64,000 nt of DNA from Hydrocarboniphaga daqingensis (GCF_900129825.1 NZ_FQWZ01000005.1:124001-188000), one strand, 5' to 3'; counted from the first letter of the stretch, positions 17,759-28,092 are shown. A program made the numbers and translations. Notes: a model not told the origin generated them from the sequence alone.

Positions 17759-18970
17759 TTGATCTCCGCCCACCACCGCCGCTGGTTGCTTGCCATTTGC
17801 ATCTGCATAGCGGCTTGCGATGGACGCGCGCCAGGAGACCACGACGCGGCCCCCAACCCTCCCACCTCGCCAGCAACACCGACGCTGCCTCCGGTCGCCA
17901 GCCTCGACAATGGCGTCTGGCTGAAAGGCGACCTGCATATCCATTCGCGACATAGCACCGACTCCAGCAACAACCCCGAATCGAAGATCATCGCGCTCGG
18001 CGAGAGTGTCGGCATGGACTACTTGGCCATCAGCGATCACGACAACCACGTCGGCGGTGACGTCGCCAACAACACCTGGGCCGACCCCGAACTCCGGTCC
18101 AACGCCTTGCTGTTGCTCTACAGTGCCGAGTTCACGACGGCCCGCGGCCACGCCAATCCGTTTTCTGCCACGCCTTACAACCATCAGCGCCTATACGATG
18201 CACGCGACGGCCTGGACACCGCGCTGGCGAAGATCATCAAGGAAGAGGGGCTGCATTTTTCCGCCAATCACCCCAACGGCGCCGACCACTTCGGCTATAG
18301 CTACGACTTGGTCGATTCGATCGAAGTGTGGAATTCGGCGATCTGGTCCAGCAACGCAGGCTCGATGCTGATCTGGCAGGACATGCTGAACTCCGGCCGC
18401 AACATCACCGCACGTGGCGGCAGCGACTCGCATCACGGCTATCCCGGCATCGGCGATACCCCCGGGCAGAACAGCCTCCAGGCGGGCGCGAACAATGTGG
18501 GCACTCCGACAACCTGGGTCTATGCCACCGCACGGACCTCGGAGGCGGTGATCGCCGCACTCACGAATGGCCGCGTCAGCATCAGCAGCAACCCTAATGC
18601 ACCGCGCGTGGTGCTGTATGCCGACCGCGACCGGGATGGCACGATGGACATGATGATGGGCGACAACGCCGCACCGCCTGGCAGCGCCGTCGATTTTCGC
18701 GTCGACCTGGTCGGTGTCGGCGTGGCCCTGCTGCCGTACACCGTCACAGTCATCAAGAACGGCAGCACGTTGGGCACCTATACGATGCAGCCCACATCGC
18801 CGTCGCTACGTTTCACCGACACGCCCGCCGCGGGTGAGCGCAGCTATTACCGCGTGCAGGTCGAAGGCCAACCAGCACCCTATCCGCAGGTGCCTGCATC
18901 GTCATTGCTGAGCGCGAACATGATCGCACTCAGCAATCCGATCTACTTCAACTTCAACCGGCCGCGCTGA
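17759..18970 (+). CDS. CehA/McbA-type PHP-domain metallohydrolase, predicted lipoprotein
   Basis: A PHP-superfamily metal-dependent hydrolase predicted to be exported and lipid-anchored. Metal ligands appear as DLHIHSRHSTD, LAISDHDNH, SAEFTTARGH, SANHPNGADHFGY, and RGGSDSHHG, the pattern of the CehA/McbA group. The C-terminal 110 residues look like a beta-sandwich domain. The TTG at 17759 is preferred: it follows AGGAAG by about eight bases and gives a lipoprotein leader ending LAICICIAAC. An ATG at 17729 would add ten residues. The substrate is unknown; characterised relatives act on carbamates, phosphoesters or similar bonds. It shares a short divergent promoter region with the RHH gene. 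Confidence 0.8.
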   Translation: MISAHHRRWLLAICICIAACDGRAPGDHDAAPNPPTSPATPTLPPVASLDNGVWLKGDLHIHSRHSTDSSNNPESKIIALGESVGMDYLAISDHDNHVGGDVANNTWADPELRSNALLLLYSAEFTTARGHANPFSATPYNHQRLYDARDGLDTALAKIIKEEGLHFSANHPNGADHFGYSYDLVDSIEVWNSAIWSSNAGSMLIWQDMLNSGRNITARGGSDSHHGYPGIGDTPGQNSLQAGANNVGTPTTWVYATARTSEAVIAALTNGRVSISSNPNAPRVVLYADRDRDGTMDMMMGDNAAPPGSAVDFRVDLVGVGVALLPYTVTVIKNGSTLGTYTMQPTSPSLRFTDTPAAGERSYYRVQVEGQPAPYPQVPASSLLSANMIALSNPIYFNFNRPR

Positions 18971-19018
18971 GCGGACCGCAGTCTGCGCCGCGACCCGGCA
19001 TCAGCAGCGCGCGGATTG

Positions 19019-19807
19019 CTACCAGCGAATCGACAGCCCCAGCGCGACTTGCAGGTCGGGAGTGTCGCGATTCAGGCCGGCATAAGCCGCGGCGTCGAGT
19101 TGCACATCCTGACTCAGCAGCAAGGCAAAGCCGGTATCGAACCGAACTTGCGTCGGCGCGCGATCACCGCCGCCGATGTCTTCGGACGCCAGTTCGGCGA
19201 AGGTCCGGAACGTGTCGGTCCAGGCATAGCCCGCTGTAGCACCGATCAGCGCAGCGGTGTAGCGATCACCCGCGTCATCGGTGTTCCAGATGACGCCGGG
19301 CATCACGCCCACCGACCAGCGATCTGCCGGCGCCCATTCGGCGACGTAGCGCAGTGATGGGCGGAGTTCCTTGCCGCGAAACTCCGAGGCACCGGACGGA
19401 ATATCGACATGGACCAGCACCGCACTCGACGCGCCGAGCCAATCCGCATCTGAGGTGTGCCATTTCACGCCCAGCGCGATCTCACTCCAGCCGGTGACCG
19501 CGCTCTCGCCGTCGACGTGGTCGCGCTTGTAGCCGTCAGTTTCAAGCCGTGCCTCGAGCACGTCTCCGAGGCCCAATCGCAGCAGCGTCGGCGAGGACAA
19601 TGTCTGCGACTTGAACCCCGACGCTTGATCGTTCTGATGCGCGACGCTGGTTTCAACCTGAAAACGACCCGCGCCGACGACCAGACTGGATTCGACGAAG
19701 TCCGGCCGGTCGGTGCTGATGGGCTCGGCATAGGCCGATGCGGGGATCGTGGCCAGCAGCAGCACGCCAGCGCCGCCCAAGGCAGGCCGCCAATCGTGGA
19801 TCGACAT
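19019..19807 (-). CDS. Outer-membrane beta-barrel, phenol MetA-pathway transporter-like family
   Basis: A 262-residue exported protein with a signal peptide ending near ASAYAEP and then TDRPDFVESSLVVGAGRFQ, the N-terminal signature of the 'putative MetA-pathway of phenol degradation' barrel family. The rest alternates short amphipathic strands, and the chain ends in an aromatic residue (SIRW), as outer-membrane barrels do. The ligand is unknown. The start at 19807 is chosen because it begins the signal peptide; the longer frame to 19876 is Arg/Gly-rich. It converges with the PHP lipoprotein gene 48 bases away. Confidence 0.75.
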   Translation of the reverse strand: MSIHDWRPALGGAGVLLLATIPASAYAEPISTDRPDFVESSLVVGAGRFQVETSVAHQNDQASGFKSQTLSSPTLLRLGLGDVLEARLETDGYKRDHVDGESAVTGWSEIALGVKWHTSDADWLGASSAVLVHVDIPSGASEFRGKELRPSLRYVAEWAPADRWSVGVMPGVIWNTDDAGDRYTAALIGATAGYAWTDTFRTFAELASEDIGGGDRAPTQVRFDTGFALLLSQDVQLDAAAYAGLNRDTPDLQVALGLSIRW

Positions 19808-20101
19808 GAAAATTCCCTCAAAAAGGGACCGTGCCCCACGGCTGCGACGCATCCTGCGCCCTGCACCGCCAGCCACCAGCCCAATACGGCCGCCATTCTG
19901 TGCGGTCGATCAGCGGGTAACGGCAGCAGCGGCGTCGACTTGAGTGCCGCACGGGCACCGCGGGCGTCGCGTTTTGATGGAGTGACGAGCCTTGGTGGCG
20001 CTGATTAGCCGAAGCGGCGGTGTTGCGCCAATGCGCGGCACGGTGCCGCCGGGCCGACCCCGCTATCGGGAATCGGCCGGCATATCGGCACTGCCCGCAG
20101 G

Positions 20102-22819
20102 CTACTCGGCTGCGGCGTCGTCCGGACCTTCGAGCGGCGCCGCGATGTCGTCGGGCGAAGCGTCGTCGTCGGCTTCGATTTCGATCCGGTCGACACCGAC
20201 CAGGCGGTCACCCGCGTTCGGCTTCATCAGACGCACGCCCTGGGTGTTGCGGCCCATGGTGCGGACGTCGGTAGCCTTGAAGCGGATCAGGTTCGCCGAC
20301 TCGGAAATCAGCATCACCTGATGGCCGTCGGTGACCTCGATCGCGCCGATCAGGTTCCCGGTCTTGTCGGTCAGCGCCTGGGCGATGACGCCCATGCCAC
20401 CGCGTCCACGCAGCGGGAACTGGTCGATCGGCGTGCGCTTGCCGTAGCCGAACTCGGAGGCGGTCAGAATGTCGGCGCGGGCGCTGCCGGCTTCTTCCGG
20501 AGATACGACGATCAGCGCGATGACGCGAGCCTGCGCCGGCGCCGATTCCTCAGCGCCATCGGCGTCGGCGACCGACGCATCCGCCGACTCGTCGGCCGAG
20601 GCCTCGTCGTCGCGACGCACCAGTCGCATGCCGCGCACGCCGGTGGCGGTACGGCCCATCGCGCGCACGTCGTTCTCGTTGAAGCGGATCACGCGGCCGG
20701 CGTCGCTGAACATCAGCACGTCACTATTGCCGGTGGTCAGCGCCACGCCGACCAACGAGTCGTCGACTCTCAGGTCGAGCGCGATGATGCCGTTGCTGCG
20801 GATGTTGGCGAACGACGCCAGATCGGTCTTCTTGACCGTGCCCAGACGCGTGGCCATGAAGATGTAGCGCGGCGAACCGTCTTCGTTTTCGAACTTCTTG
20901 ACCGACAGCACGGCGCTGATTTTTTCGCCCGCTTCCAGCGGCAGCAGGTTGACGAACGGCCGCCCGCGCGAGCCGCGTGAGCCGCCCGGCAACTCGAACA
21001 CGCGCAGCTTGTAGACCTTGCCGGTGCTGCCGAAGCACAGCAGCCAATCGTGCGTGTGCGCGACCCACAAGCGGTCGACGAAGTCTTCCTGCTTGTTGGC
21101 GGTGGCCAGCTTGCCGCGGCCGCCACGCTTCTGCGCTTGGTACTCGGTCAGCGGCACGCTCTTGACGTAGCCCTCGTGGCTCAGCGTGACGACCATGTCC
21201 TGCGGCGCGATCAGGTCTTCGCGCGCCATGTTCAGCGCCGCGTCGGTGATCTCGGTGCGACGCTCGTCGCCGTACTGCTCCTTGACCGCCAACAGCTCAT
21301 CGCGAATCACCGTCAGCAGCCGCGACTCGGACGCCAAGATGTCGAGATAGTCGACGATCGATTCCAGCAGCTGCTTGAACTCGTCGTGGATCTTGTCCTG
21401 CTCCAAGCCGGTCAAGCGCGACAGGCGCATTTCCAGAATCGCGCTCGCCTGCGCTTCCGACAGCCGGTAGGCCGCCTTGCCTTCCAAGTCCAGAATGCCG
21501 AATTCGGCCGCCAGATCTTCGGGCCGCGACGCCGTGGCGTCGGCGCGCTCGAGCAGCGTCGTCACCAGGCCGGCATCCCAGGTACGCGCCATCATGGCCA
21601 CCTTGGCCTCGGCGCTGTTGGGCGAGCGACGGATCAGCTCGATCATCTCGTCGATGTTGGCCAGCGCAACGGCCAGGCCTTCGAGGATGTGCGCGCGCTT
21701 GCGCGCCTCGCGCAGCAGGTAGCGAGTACGCCGCGTGACCACTTCGCGGCGGTGGCGCACGAAGATTTCAAGCAACTCCTTGAGCGACATCGTTCGCGGC
21801 TGGCCGCCGTCGAGCGCGACCATGTTGATGCCGAACGTTACCTGCAGCGAGGTCTGCTGGAACAGGTTGTTCAGCACCACCTCTTCGTTCTCGCCGCGCT
21901 TGAGCTCGATGTAGACGCGCATGCCGTCCTTGTCGGACTCGTCGCGAATCTCGGCGATGCCTTCAACCTTCTTTTCCTTGACCAGCTCGGCGATCCGCTC
22001 CTGCAGCCGCGCCTTGTTCACCTGATACGGCAACTCGGTGACGATGATCGCCTGCTTGTCATTGCCGACTTGCTCGAAGTGCGTGCGGGCGCGGATCACG
22101 ATGCGACCCCGGCCGGTCTCATACGCCTCCTGCAGGCCATGAGCGTCGAGAATCAGGCCCGCAGTCGGGAAGTCCGGCGCCGGGATCAGCTTCATCAAAC
22201 CGGCGGTGTCGATGTCGGGGTTGTCGATCAATGCAACGCAGCCCGAAATGATCTCACCGAGGTTGTGCGGCGGGATGTTCGTCGCCAAACCGACCGCGAT
22301 GCCTGCGGAGCCGTTGACCAGCAGCTGCGGGATGCGCGTCGGCAGCACCACCGGCTCGATGTCTTTTTCGTCGTAGTTCGGGACGAAATCGACCGTTTCA
22401 GAATCGATGTCGGCCAGCATCTCCGACGTCAGGCGCGCCATCCGGCACTCGGTGTAACGCATCGCCGCCGCGCGGTCGCCGTCAACGGAGCCGAAGTTGC
22501 CCTGCCCGTCGACCAGCAGATAACGCATCGAGAACGGCTGCGCCAAGCGCACCAGCGCGTCGTAGGCCGCCGTGTCGCCGTGCGGGTGGTACTTGCCGAT
22601 CACGTCACCGACGACGCGGGCGCACTTGATGTACGGGCGGTTCCACGTGTTGTTGAGCTGACTCATCGCGTACAGGATGCGGCGATGCACCGGCTTGAGC
22701 CCGTCGCGCGCGTCGGGCAATGCGCGGCCGACGATGACGCTCATCGCGTAATCCAGATAAGACCGACGCATCTCGTCTTCGAGATTGACGGACAGCACTT
22801 CCTTGGCGAATTCAGTCAT
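20102..22819 (-). CDS. gyrA: DNA gyrase subunit A
   Basis: The breakage-reunion subunit of DNA gyrase. The 905-residue protein has the catalytic tyrosine in [10 protein letters not shown] and the quinolone-determining region [20 protein letters not shown], where the E. coli Ser83 position is Thr and Asp87 is kept. The GyrA box reads QKRGGRG, followed by a six-blade C-terminal domain and an acidic tail. The C-terminal domain carries an extra Asp/Glu/Ala/Ser-rich stretch of roughly 26 residues after [10 protein letters not shown] that E. coli lacks. It lies upstream of the serC cluster, as usual, but separated from it by accessory genes. Confidence 0.98.
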   Translation of the reverse strand: MTEFAKEVLSVNLEDEMRRSYLDYAMSVIVGRALPDARDGLKPVHRRILYAMSQLNNTWNRPYIKCARVVGDVIGKYHPHGDTAAYDALVRLAQPFSMRYLLVDGQGNFGSVDGDRAAAMRYTECRMARLTSEMLADIDSETVDFVPNYDEKDIEPVVLPTRIPQLLVNGSAGIAVGLATNIPPHNLGEIISGCVALIDNPDIDTAGLMKLIPAPDFPTAGLILDAHGLQEAYETGRGRIVIRARTHFEQVGNDKQAIIVTELPYQVNKARLQERIAELVKEKKVEGIAEIRDESDKDGMRVYIELKRGENEEVVLNNLFQQTSLQVTFGINMVALDGGQPRTMSLKELLEIFVRHRREVVTRRTRYLLREARKRAHILEGLAVALANIDEMIELIRRSPNSAEAKVAMMARTWDAGLVTTLLERADATASRPEDLAAEFGILDLEGKAAYRLSEAQASAILEMRLSRLTGLEQDKIHDEFKQLLESIVDYLDILASESRLLTVIRDELLAVKEQYGDERRTEITDAALNMAREDLIAPQDMVVTLSHEGYVKSVPLTEYQAQKRGGRGKLATANKQEDFVDRLWVAHTHDWLLCFGSTGKVYKLRVFELPGGSRGSRGRPFVNLLPLEAGEKISAVLSVKKFENEDGSPRYIFMATRLGTVKKTDLASFANIRSNGIIALDLRVDDSLVGVALTTGNSDVLMFSDAGRVIRFNENDVRAMGRTATGVRGMRLVRRDDEASADESADASVADADGAEESAPAQARVIALIVVSPEEAGSARADILTASEFGYGKRTPIDQFPLRGRGGMGVIAQALTDKTGNLIGAIEVTDGHQVMLISESANLIRFKATDVRTMGRNTQGVRLMKPNAGDRLVGVDRIEIEADDDASPDDIAAPLEGPDDAAAE

Positions 22820-23082
22820 TGGCGCAATGGCAGCTCGGGCAGCCTTGGCGGGCCGCCTCTATAGTCGGGAGGGATGAAAGCAATATGCGTTAAATTCTAA
22901 CACGCCAGCGCCTGCAGTGACGCCAAGGGCGCAGCTTGGGCTACAGCGTAGGGGGATAGCCGCACCGTCATACGGCGCCCGGCAGTGGCCCCAGCATCCG
23001 TGGGCGACGCTTGCGTGCCACCAAAACCCGGCAGCAGCGATGCAATGGCGACCCGCCACGACATCGCTGCCAGGCGCAGCCC

Positions 23083-24285
23083 TCAGGTCAGCGTGATGCC
23101 TTCGACGCGCGCCACCGTGAAGATGTCCTTGTCGCCGCGGCCGGACAGGTTGATCACGATGTTCTGGTCCGCCGACATCGTCGGCGCCAACTTCTTGGCA
23201 TAGGCGAGCGCATGCGCCGGCTCCAGCGCCGGGATGATGCCTTCGATCCGCGAGCATTCGTGGAACGCGGCCAGGGCCTCATCGTCGTTGATCGCCGTGT
23301 ACTCGACGCGGCCCAGGTCCTTGAGCCAGCTGTGCTCGGGGCCGACACCGGGATAATCCAGACCGGCCGAGATCGAATGCGTGCCCTGAATCTGGCCGTT
23401 TTCGTCGGCCATGATGTAGGTGCGGTTGCCGTGCAGCACGCCCGGCTTGCCGGCCGACAGCGGCGCGGCGTGACGGCCGGTCTCGATGCCGTCACCGCCG
23501 GCCTCGACGCCGATCATCCGCACGCCGTCGTGTTCGATGAACGGGTGGAACATGCCGATTGCGTTGCTGCCACCACCGACGCAGGCCACCAGCGCATCGG
23601 GCAGACGGCCGATCTGCTCACGCGACTGCCACAGCAGTTCGCGGCCGACCACCGAATTGAAGTCGCGCACCAGCATCGGATAAGGGTGTGGGCCGGCGGC
23701 CGTACCGATCACGTAGAACGTGTCGTCGACGTTGGTCACCCAGTCGCGCATCGCCTCATTGAGCGCGTCCTTCAGCGTCCGAGTGCCGGACGTGACCGGT
23801 ACGACCGTCGCGCCGAGCAGCTTCATCCGGTAGACGTTCGGCGACTGGCGTTCGACATCGTCGGCGCCCATGTAGACCACGCACTTGAGCCCGAGCCGCG
23901 CGGCGATCGTCGCCGATGCCACGCCGTGCTGGCCGGCACCGGTCTCGGCAATGATGCGCGTCTTGCCCAGATGCTTGGCCAGCAGCGCTTGGCCGACGGT
24001 GTTGTTCACCTTGTGCGCGCCAGTGTGGTTCAGGTCTTCACGTTTGAGCCAGATGCGCGCGCCGCCCCAGGCGCGGGTCATCCGCTCAGCGAAGTACAGC
24101 GGCGACGGACGGCCGACGTAGTGTTTGAGGTCGTAGTCGAGCTGCTGTTGAAACTTCGGGTCGGCTTTGAACTGCTCGTAGGCCTGTTCGAGCAGCCGCA
24201 GCGGCTCCATCAGCGTTTCGGCGACAAAGCGGCCGCCGTAGGGGCCGAAGTGGCCGCGGTTATCCGGAAACTGTTCGTATTTCAT
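23083..24285 (-). CDS. trpB: Tryptophan synthase beta chain
   Basis: TrpB condenses indole and serine to tryptophan. The 400-residue PLP enzyme has the PLP lysine in [27 protein letters not shown], the phosphate loop [12 protein letters not shown] and [16 protein letters not shown]. The start at 24285 matches the family N-terminus ([19 protein letters not shown]) and overlaps the trpF stop by four bases. The reading frame continues open upstream to 24648 but that part is antisense-like shadow of trpF. No trpA follows; the next gene on this strand is gyrA. Confidence 0.97.
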   Translation of the reverse strand: MKYEQFPDNRGHFGPYGGRFVAETLMEPLRLLEQAYEQFKADPKFQQQLDYDLKHYVGRPSPLYFAERMTRAWGGARIWLKREDLNHTGAHKVNNTVGQALLAKHLGKTRIIAETGAGQHGVASATIAARLGLKCVVYMGADDVERQSPNVYRMKLLGATVVPVTSGTRTLKDALNEAMRDWVTNVDDTFYVIGTAAGPHPYPMLVRDFNSVVGRELLWQSREQIGRLPDALVACVGGGSNAIGMFHPFIEHDGVRMIGVEAGGDGIETGRHAAPLSAGKPGVLHGNRTYIMADENGQIQGTHSISAGLDYPGVGPEHSWLKDLGRVEYTAINDDEALAAFHECSRIEGIIPALEPAHALAYAKKLAPTMSADQNIVINLSGRGDKDIFTVARVEGITLT

Positions 24286-24920
24286 GGTCTTGACGACTGG
24301 AGATCGGCGCGGCGAACCGCGTCGACGAACGCCCGCATCAGGGCGGGATCTTTGATGCCCGGTGCCGACTCGATGCCGCTGGACACGTCGACGGCGGGAG
24401 GGCTTGCCATTGTAACCGCGCTGGCGACGTTGGCCGGGTTCAGACCACCGGCCAGCACCCAGCTTTTGCTCAACACGCGGGGCGCCCGAGACCAATCGAA
24501 TGCATGGCCGGTACCGCCGAGAGCGCCCGGCGCATGGCTGTCGAGCAGCAAGGCGCGGGCATGCGGATAACGAGCGCACCATTGTTCCAAATCCTGGGCT
24601 TCGGCCATCGGCACCGCCTTCAGGTATGGACGCTGCCAACGCTCGCAAAACTCAGCCGACTCGTTGCCGTGAAACTGAAGCAGGTCGGGGTCAGTGGCGG
24701 CGATCGCCTCGTCGATCAGGCTGGCCGGCGCATCGCGGAACAGCGCCACGCGGCTGACGAAGGCTGGTACCTGCCGGCTCAGCGCGGACGCGACATCAGC
24801 CGTGACGGCGCGCTTGCTGCGCGGATCGAAGATCAAGCCGACGGCGTCGATACCCAAGCTCAGCGCCTGGGCCAGATCGTCGGCACGGGTGAAGCCGCAA
24901 AACTTGATGCGGGTCGGCAA
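24282..24920 (-). CDS. trpF: Phosphoribosylanthranilate isomerase
   Basis: TrpF isomerises phosphoribosylanthranilate in tryptophan synthesis. The TIM-barrel has the N-terminal catalytic Cys in [32 protein letters not shown], and the catalytic Asp region [20 protein letters not shown] followed by [10 protein letters not shown] and [12 protein letters not shown]. The TTG at 24920 is preferred since it gives [10 protein letters not shown], the family start. An ATG at 25028 would add 36 residues resembling a lipoprotein leader and overlap truA by 62 bases. The stop overlaps trpB. Confidence 0.88.
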   Translation of the reverse strand: MPTRIKFCGFTRADDLAQALSLGIDAVGLIFDPRSKRAVTADVASALSRQVPAFVSRVALFRDAPASLIDEAIAATDPDLLQFHGNESAEFCERWQRPYLKAVPMAEAQDLEQWCARYPHARALLLDSHAPGALGGTGHAFDWSRAPRVLSKSWVLAGGLNPANVASAVTMASPPAVDVSSGIESAPGIKDPALMRAFVDAVRRADLQSSRP

Positions 24921-24966
24921 CGGAATCTCGTCGAGTGCGTCGGTCGCGGTGCTTGCGTTCGCTGGA

Positions 24967-25752
24967 CTAAGGCAGCCAGAAGTCGGCAGCAGCAGGCAAA
25001 CCGTAATGAGCCGGATAATCGGCAGCAACGAAGTATAGCCCCTGAGCCGGGGCGTTCATGCCCGCGCGCGTGCGGTCCCGGCTGGCCAGCACCTCGGCGA
25101 CCCAAGCCTCTGACTGACGTCCCTGCCCGACTTCCATCAGGGTGCCGGCGATGTTGCGCACCATGTGATGCAAAAACGCATTGGCGCGAATGTCGATCAG
25201 CACGAAGTCGTTGCGCCGCCAGACCGCGATGTCGGTGACGCAGCGCCACGGCGTCGTCGACTGGCATTGCGCGCCGCGGAATGCGGAGAAATCAAGCTCG
25301 CCGATCAGGCATTGCGACGCGCGATGCATCGCTTGCTCGTCCAGCGTCCAGGCCAGCCACGCCGCCCGGTCCGACAGCAGCGCCGATCGTGCCCGGCTGT
25401 TGTGGATCACGTAGCGATAACGCCGCGCGACCGCGCTATGGCGGGCATGAAAGTCCGGCGCGACGGCTTGCACCCAGCGCAGCGACACGTCGGGCGGCAG
25501 ATGCGTGTTGGTGCCGAGCAGCCAGGCATAAGGACTGCGCCGCGACGGCGAATCGAAATGAATGATCTGCGCGTGCCCGTGCACGCCGGCGTCGGTGCGC
25601 CCGGCGGCCGATACGGCCACTGGATGCGCAGCGACGCGACTTAGCGCGGTTTCAAGCTCGCCTTGGACCGAAGGTGCATGTTGCTGCGACTGCCAGCCCG
25701 AATAGCGCGTGCCGACGTATTCAACGGCCGCGGCCCAACGTGTGATTTCCAT
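24967..25752 (-). CDS. truA: tRNA pseudouridine(38-40) synthase
   Basis: TruA makes pseudouridine at positions 38-40 of the anticodon stem of many tRNAs. The 261-residue protein has RWAAAVEYVGTRYSGWQ at the start, the catalytic Asp in SAAGRTDAGVHGH, and FLHHMVRNIAGTLMEVG near the end, all typical. Length matches E. coli TruA. It lies between fimV (33 bases upstream) and trpF. Confidence 0.97.
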   Translation of the reverse strand: MEITRWAAAVEYVGTRYSGWQSQQHAPSVQGELETALSRVAAHPVAVSAAGRTDAGVHGHAQIIHFDSPSRRSPYAWLLGTNTHLPPDVSLRWVQAVAPDFHARHSAVARRYRYVIHNSRARSALLSDRAAWLAWTLDEQAMHRASQCLIGELDFSAFRGAQCQSTTPWRCVTDIAVWRRNDFVLIDIRANAFLHHMVRNIAGTLMEVGQGRQSEAWVAEVLASRDRTRAGMNAPAQGLYFVAADYPAHYGLPAAADFWLP

Positions 25753-25785
25753 TCGCCATTATCGACCAGCCTCGGCCCGCGGCGC

Positions 25786-28092
25786 TCACGCCGGCAGACG
25801 CAGCAGCAGCAAATGCGCATCGGCCTGCTGCGTCGGTGTGCCTTGCTGGGCCACTTCCGTGAGCAGATCGCGCGCCATCTGCGTATCGCCCATGTCGATG
25901 TAAGCACGCGCCAGATCGAGCTTGGTACCGACTTCGTCATCGGTTGCGAGGTCGCTTTCGGGCTCTGGCTCGAACAAGTTGATGTCGTCCGGGTCCAGCG
26001 CCAGCAGTTCTTCGACCGGAATCGTCTGCGGATTCGACAGGTCCAGCGCCGGCATTGAGCCAGCGGCCGCGGTGGGCCCCGTGGCGACTGGCGTCGGACC
26101 GAACGAAAAGTCGATCCGGTTGGCGTGCTCGGTTGTTGCGGGGGTCGCCTCCGCAGGCGGCGTCACCGGTGCGGACCAAGCGGGCGGCGCGTCGAGGGAG
26201 AAATCGACGCGATGCGCCGGCTCCGGCTCCAGCTCCAGCGTCGACACCGGAGGCAGGGATTGCGGTGTCGACAGCGGCTGGGACGGATCGCGGAACAGTG
26301 CGGAATCGGGGCACAGCTGCGCGCCCATGAACGTCAGCCGCGACCAATCGGCGGCCGACAGCCGGAACTGCAGCTGCTGGGCCAGCGCTTCGAAGTCGTC
26401 TGGCCGCCCGGCAGCAAAGTAGGTTTCGGCCAGCTTGACCGCCAAGTCGTCGCGGCCCGGCTCGACGGCGATGGCGTCCAGCAGCCCGCGCACCGCCTCG
26501 TCGTACAGGCCGTACGACAGATGAAACTCGGCCTCGGCGAGCGGATCGAGTTGGTCCAACGACGGCGTCGCCGGTGTCGTTGGGTCAGCGGCCAAGTCGA
26601 TATCGCCGTCGCCCTGCGGCAGATCGGGATCCATCAGCACCTGCTCGGACGGGGTCGGCACCGCGTCGGCCGGTTCGTCGAATTCGACATGCGGATCGTT
26701 TGGTGGCGCGACCTCGCTGGCGAACTCGCTGGCGAGCGCGTCATCCGCGACGACGGGATCGGCAGCGGCAGCCGCATCGAGCGTCTCGCCAACCGTTGCA
26801 GCGTCGTCGATGCGGTCCGGGGCGTCGGCGGTCTGAACGGCGTCGGCCGCGGATGTTTCGGGCTCGACCCCGGCAGCGCCGGACGGTTCGACGCGCGGAG
26901 CCGCCACCGTTTGCGTATGGCGCCGACGCCACAACACGACCAAGGCCAGCAGCAGGAACGGGGCCGTCATCAGCGCCCAGATCGAGCCGGCCGTCCTGCG
27001 GTCGATGACCGACTTGGGCGGCGTCGCAACCGGGGCTGCGGCGACGACCGGCTCGGCAACCGGGGCGCTGGCAACGGGCTCGTCCGCTGGCGGTTCGGCC
27101 GCGACGACGCCATCGCCAACCACGGTCGTGGCATCGCTGCCCGCCACCACGGGATCGACTGCGGTAGCGTCGACCGGCTGCGCCGGCGCTTCTGCTGCCG
27201 GCGACCCCGCGGTGTCGGCTGCAGGCGGCGCCTCGTTTGCGGGCGGAGCCAAAACGGCGGGCGGCGCGACGACGGTGGCGGTGTCGACGGGCGCGGGCGG
27301 CGGCTCGGTCGCCGGAGCAGGAGCGGCAGCAGGAGCGGCAGCAGGGGCAGTCGCAGGCGGCGGCGATGGCGACACGGCCACCCACTTGGATGCCGGCGGC
27401 GGGCGACGGGCCGGTGTAGCAGCGGTATTACCGGCACGCAGCGCGGCAATCCGGCGATGCGCCTCGGCCTCGGACACGCTGCGCATCTGCTCAAGGCTCG
27501 GGACTCGCAGCACGGCGCCGGTCAGCAAGCCGTTGATGCCGCCAAAGAACGCTTCCGGATTGGCGGTGTACAAGGCCAACAAGGTCTGGTCCATCGAAAC
27601 CTGAGCGGGATCGGGCCGAAGCCGGGTGGCGACGCTCCAGAATGTCTCGCCGGCCTTGACCGGTCCGTACTGACGATCCCCAGTGGCCGCTTCCGGGCCG
27701 GCCGGCCCATCCGCCGCCGGCAAATCGAGCAGCACCGTGTAGCCGCGCAGCACGCGACTGCTGCCGGCGCGCGCTTCGACCAACAACGACAGCATCGGCT
27801 CGCGGGCGCTCTGCTGGCTGCTGATCCGCACCAGATTGCCGCTGATCGCGAATCGGAGACCGGCGACGAAATCGGTCAGCGTGAGTCCCGCCTTTTCAAA
27901 CTCTTCAGCCGATGCCAGTTGAACCTGCAGGCTCTCAGCTTCGTCCTCACTGAGCGTGCTCAAGCGAAGCGTGGCAACCAGCGGCTGGTTCAGTCGCGAA
28001 TCGACCGCGATATCGCTCAAGCCCAACGCATGGGCACCCATGCTGGTGACCGTCAACAAAGGGGCAACGATACCGACCCATCCATGCCGCAT
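25786..28092 (-). CDS. fimV: FimV family protein, pole-organising type IV pilus assembly protein
   Basis: FimV homologue needed for type IV pilus assembly and polar protein location. The 768-residue protein has a signal peptide ending near GAHALG and the FimV N-terminal domain (LSDIAVDSRLNQPLVATL). A LysM peptidoglycan-binding domain (GPVKAGETFWSVATRLRP) lies near residues 150-210, followed by a long Ala/Pro/Val-rich linker, a membrane helix (GSIWALMTAPFLLLALVVLW), an acidic cytoplasmic region and a C-terminal TPR-like domain (TKLDLARAYIDMGD). The ATG at 28092 follows GGAGA at eight bases, which supports it over upstream ATGs. Confidence 0.92.
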   Translation of the reverse strand: MRHGWVGIVAPLLTVTSMGAHALGLSDIAVDSRLNQPLVATLRLSTLSEDEAESLQVQLASAEEFEKAGLTLTDFVAGLRFAISGNLVRISSQQSAREPMLSLLVEARAGSSRVLRGYTVLLDLPAADGPAGPEAATGDRQYGPVKAGETFWSVATRLRPDPAQVSMDQTLLALYTANPEAFFGGINGLLTGAVLRVPSLEQMRSVSEAEAHRRIAALRAGNTAATPARRPPPASKWVAVSPSPPPATAPAAAPAAAPAPATEPPPAPVDTATVVAPPAVLAPPANEAPPAADTAGSPAAEAPAQPVDATAVDPVVAGSDATTVVGDGVVAAEPPADEPVASAPVAEPVVAAAPVATPPKSVIDRRTAGSIWALMTAPFLLLALVVLWRRRHTQTVAAPRVEPSGAAGVEPETSAADAVQTADAPDRIDDAATVGETLDAAAAADPVVADDALASEFASEVAPPNDPHVEFDEPADAVPTPSEQVLMDPDLPQGDGDIDLAADPTTPATPSLDQLDPLAEAEFHLSYGLYDEAVRGLLDAIAVEPGRDDLAVKLAETYFAAGRPDDFEALAQQLQFRLSAADWSRLTFMGAQLCPDSALFRDPSQPLSTPQSLPPVSTLELEPEPAHRVDFSLDAPPAWSAPVTPPAEATPATTEHANRIDFSFGPTPVATGPTAAAGSMPALDLSNPQTIPVEELLALDPDDINLFEPEPESDLATDDEVGTKLDLARAYIDMGDTQMARDLLTEVAQQGTPTQQADAHLLLLRLPA

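Noticed and set aside
20051-20078. Hairpin just after the gyrA stop as a terminator
   Set aside because: The stem is imperfect and no T run follows on the minus strand, so it cannot be called a Rho-independent terminator.
21050-22864. Long open frame on the plus strand opposite gyrA (about 600 codons)
   Set aside because: It is antisense to a certain gene. GC-rich third positions remove stop codons from the antisense frame, and the translation is Arg/His/Gln-rich without any recognisable domain.
22860-22935. Promoter for gyrA in the AT-rich stretch before it
   Set aside because: TATAGA and TTGCTT hexamers are present on the minus strand but only 14 bases apart, so no convincing promoter could be defined.
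24921-25028. Lipoprotein signal peptide on TrpF
   Set aside because: It depends on a start inside truA in another frame, and TrpF is a cytoplasmic enzyme; the hydrophobic stretch is probably chance.
26990-27430. Possible tandem repeat in the middle of fimV
   Set aside because: Ala/Pro/Val-rich wording recurs but without a regular period; it is a low-complexity linker typical of FimV.
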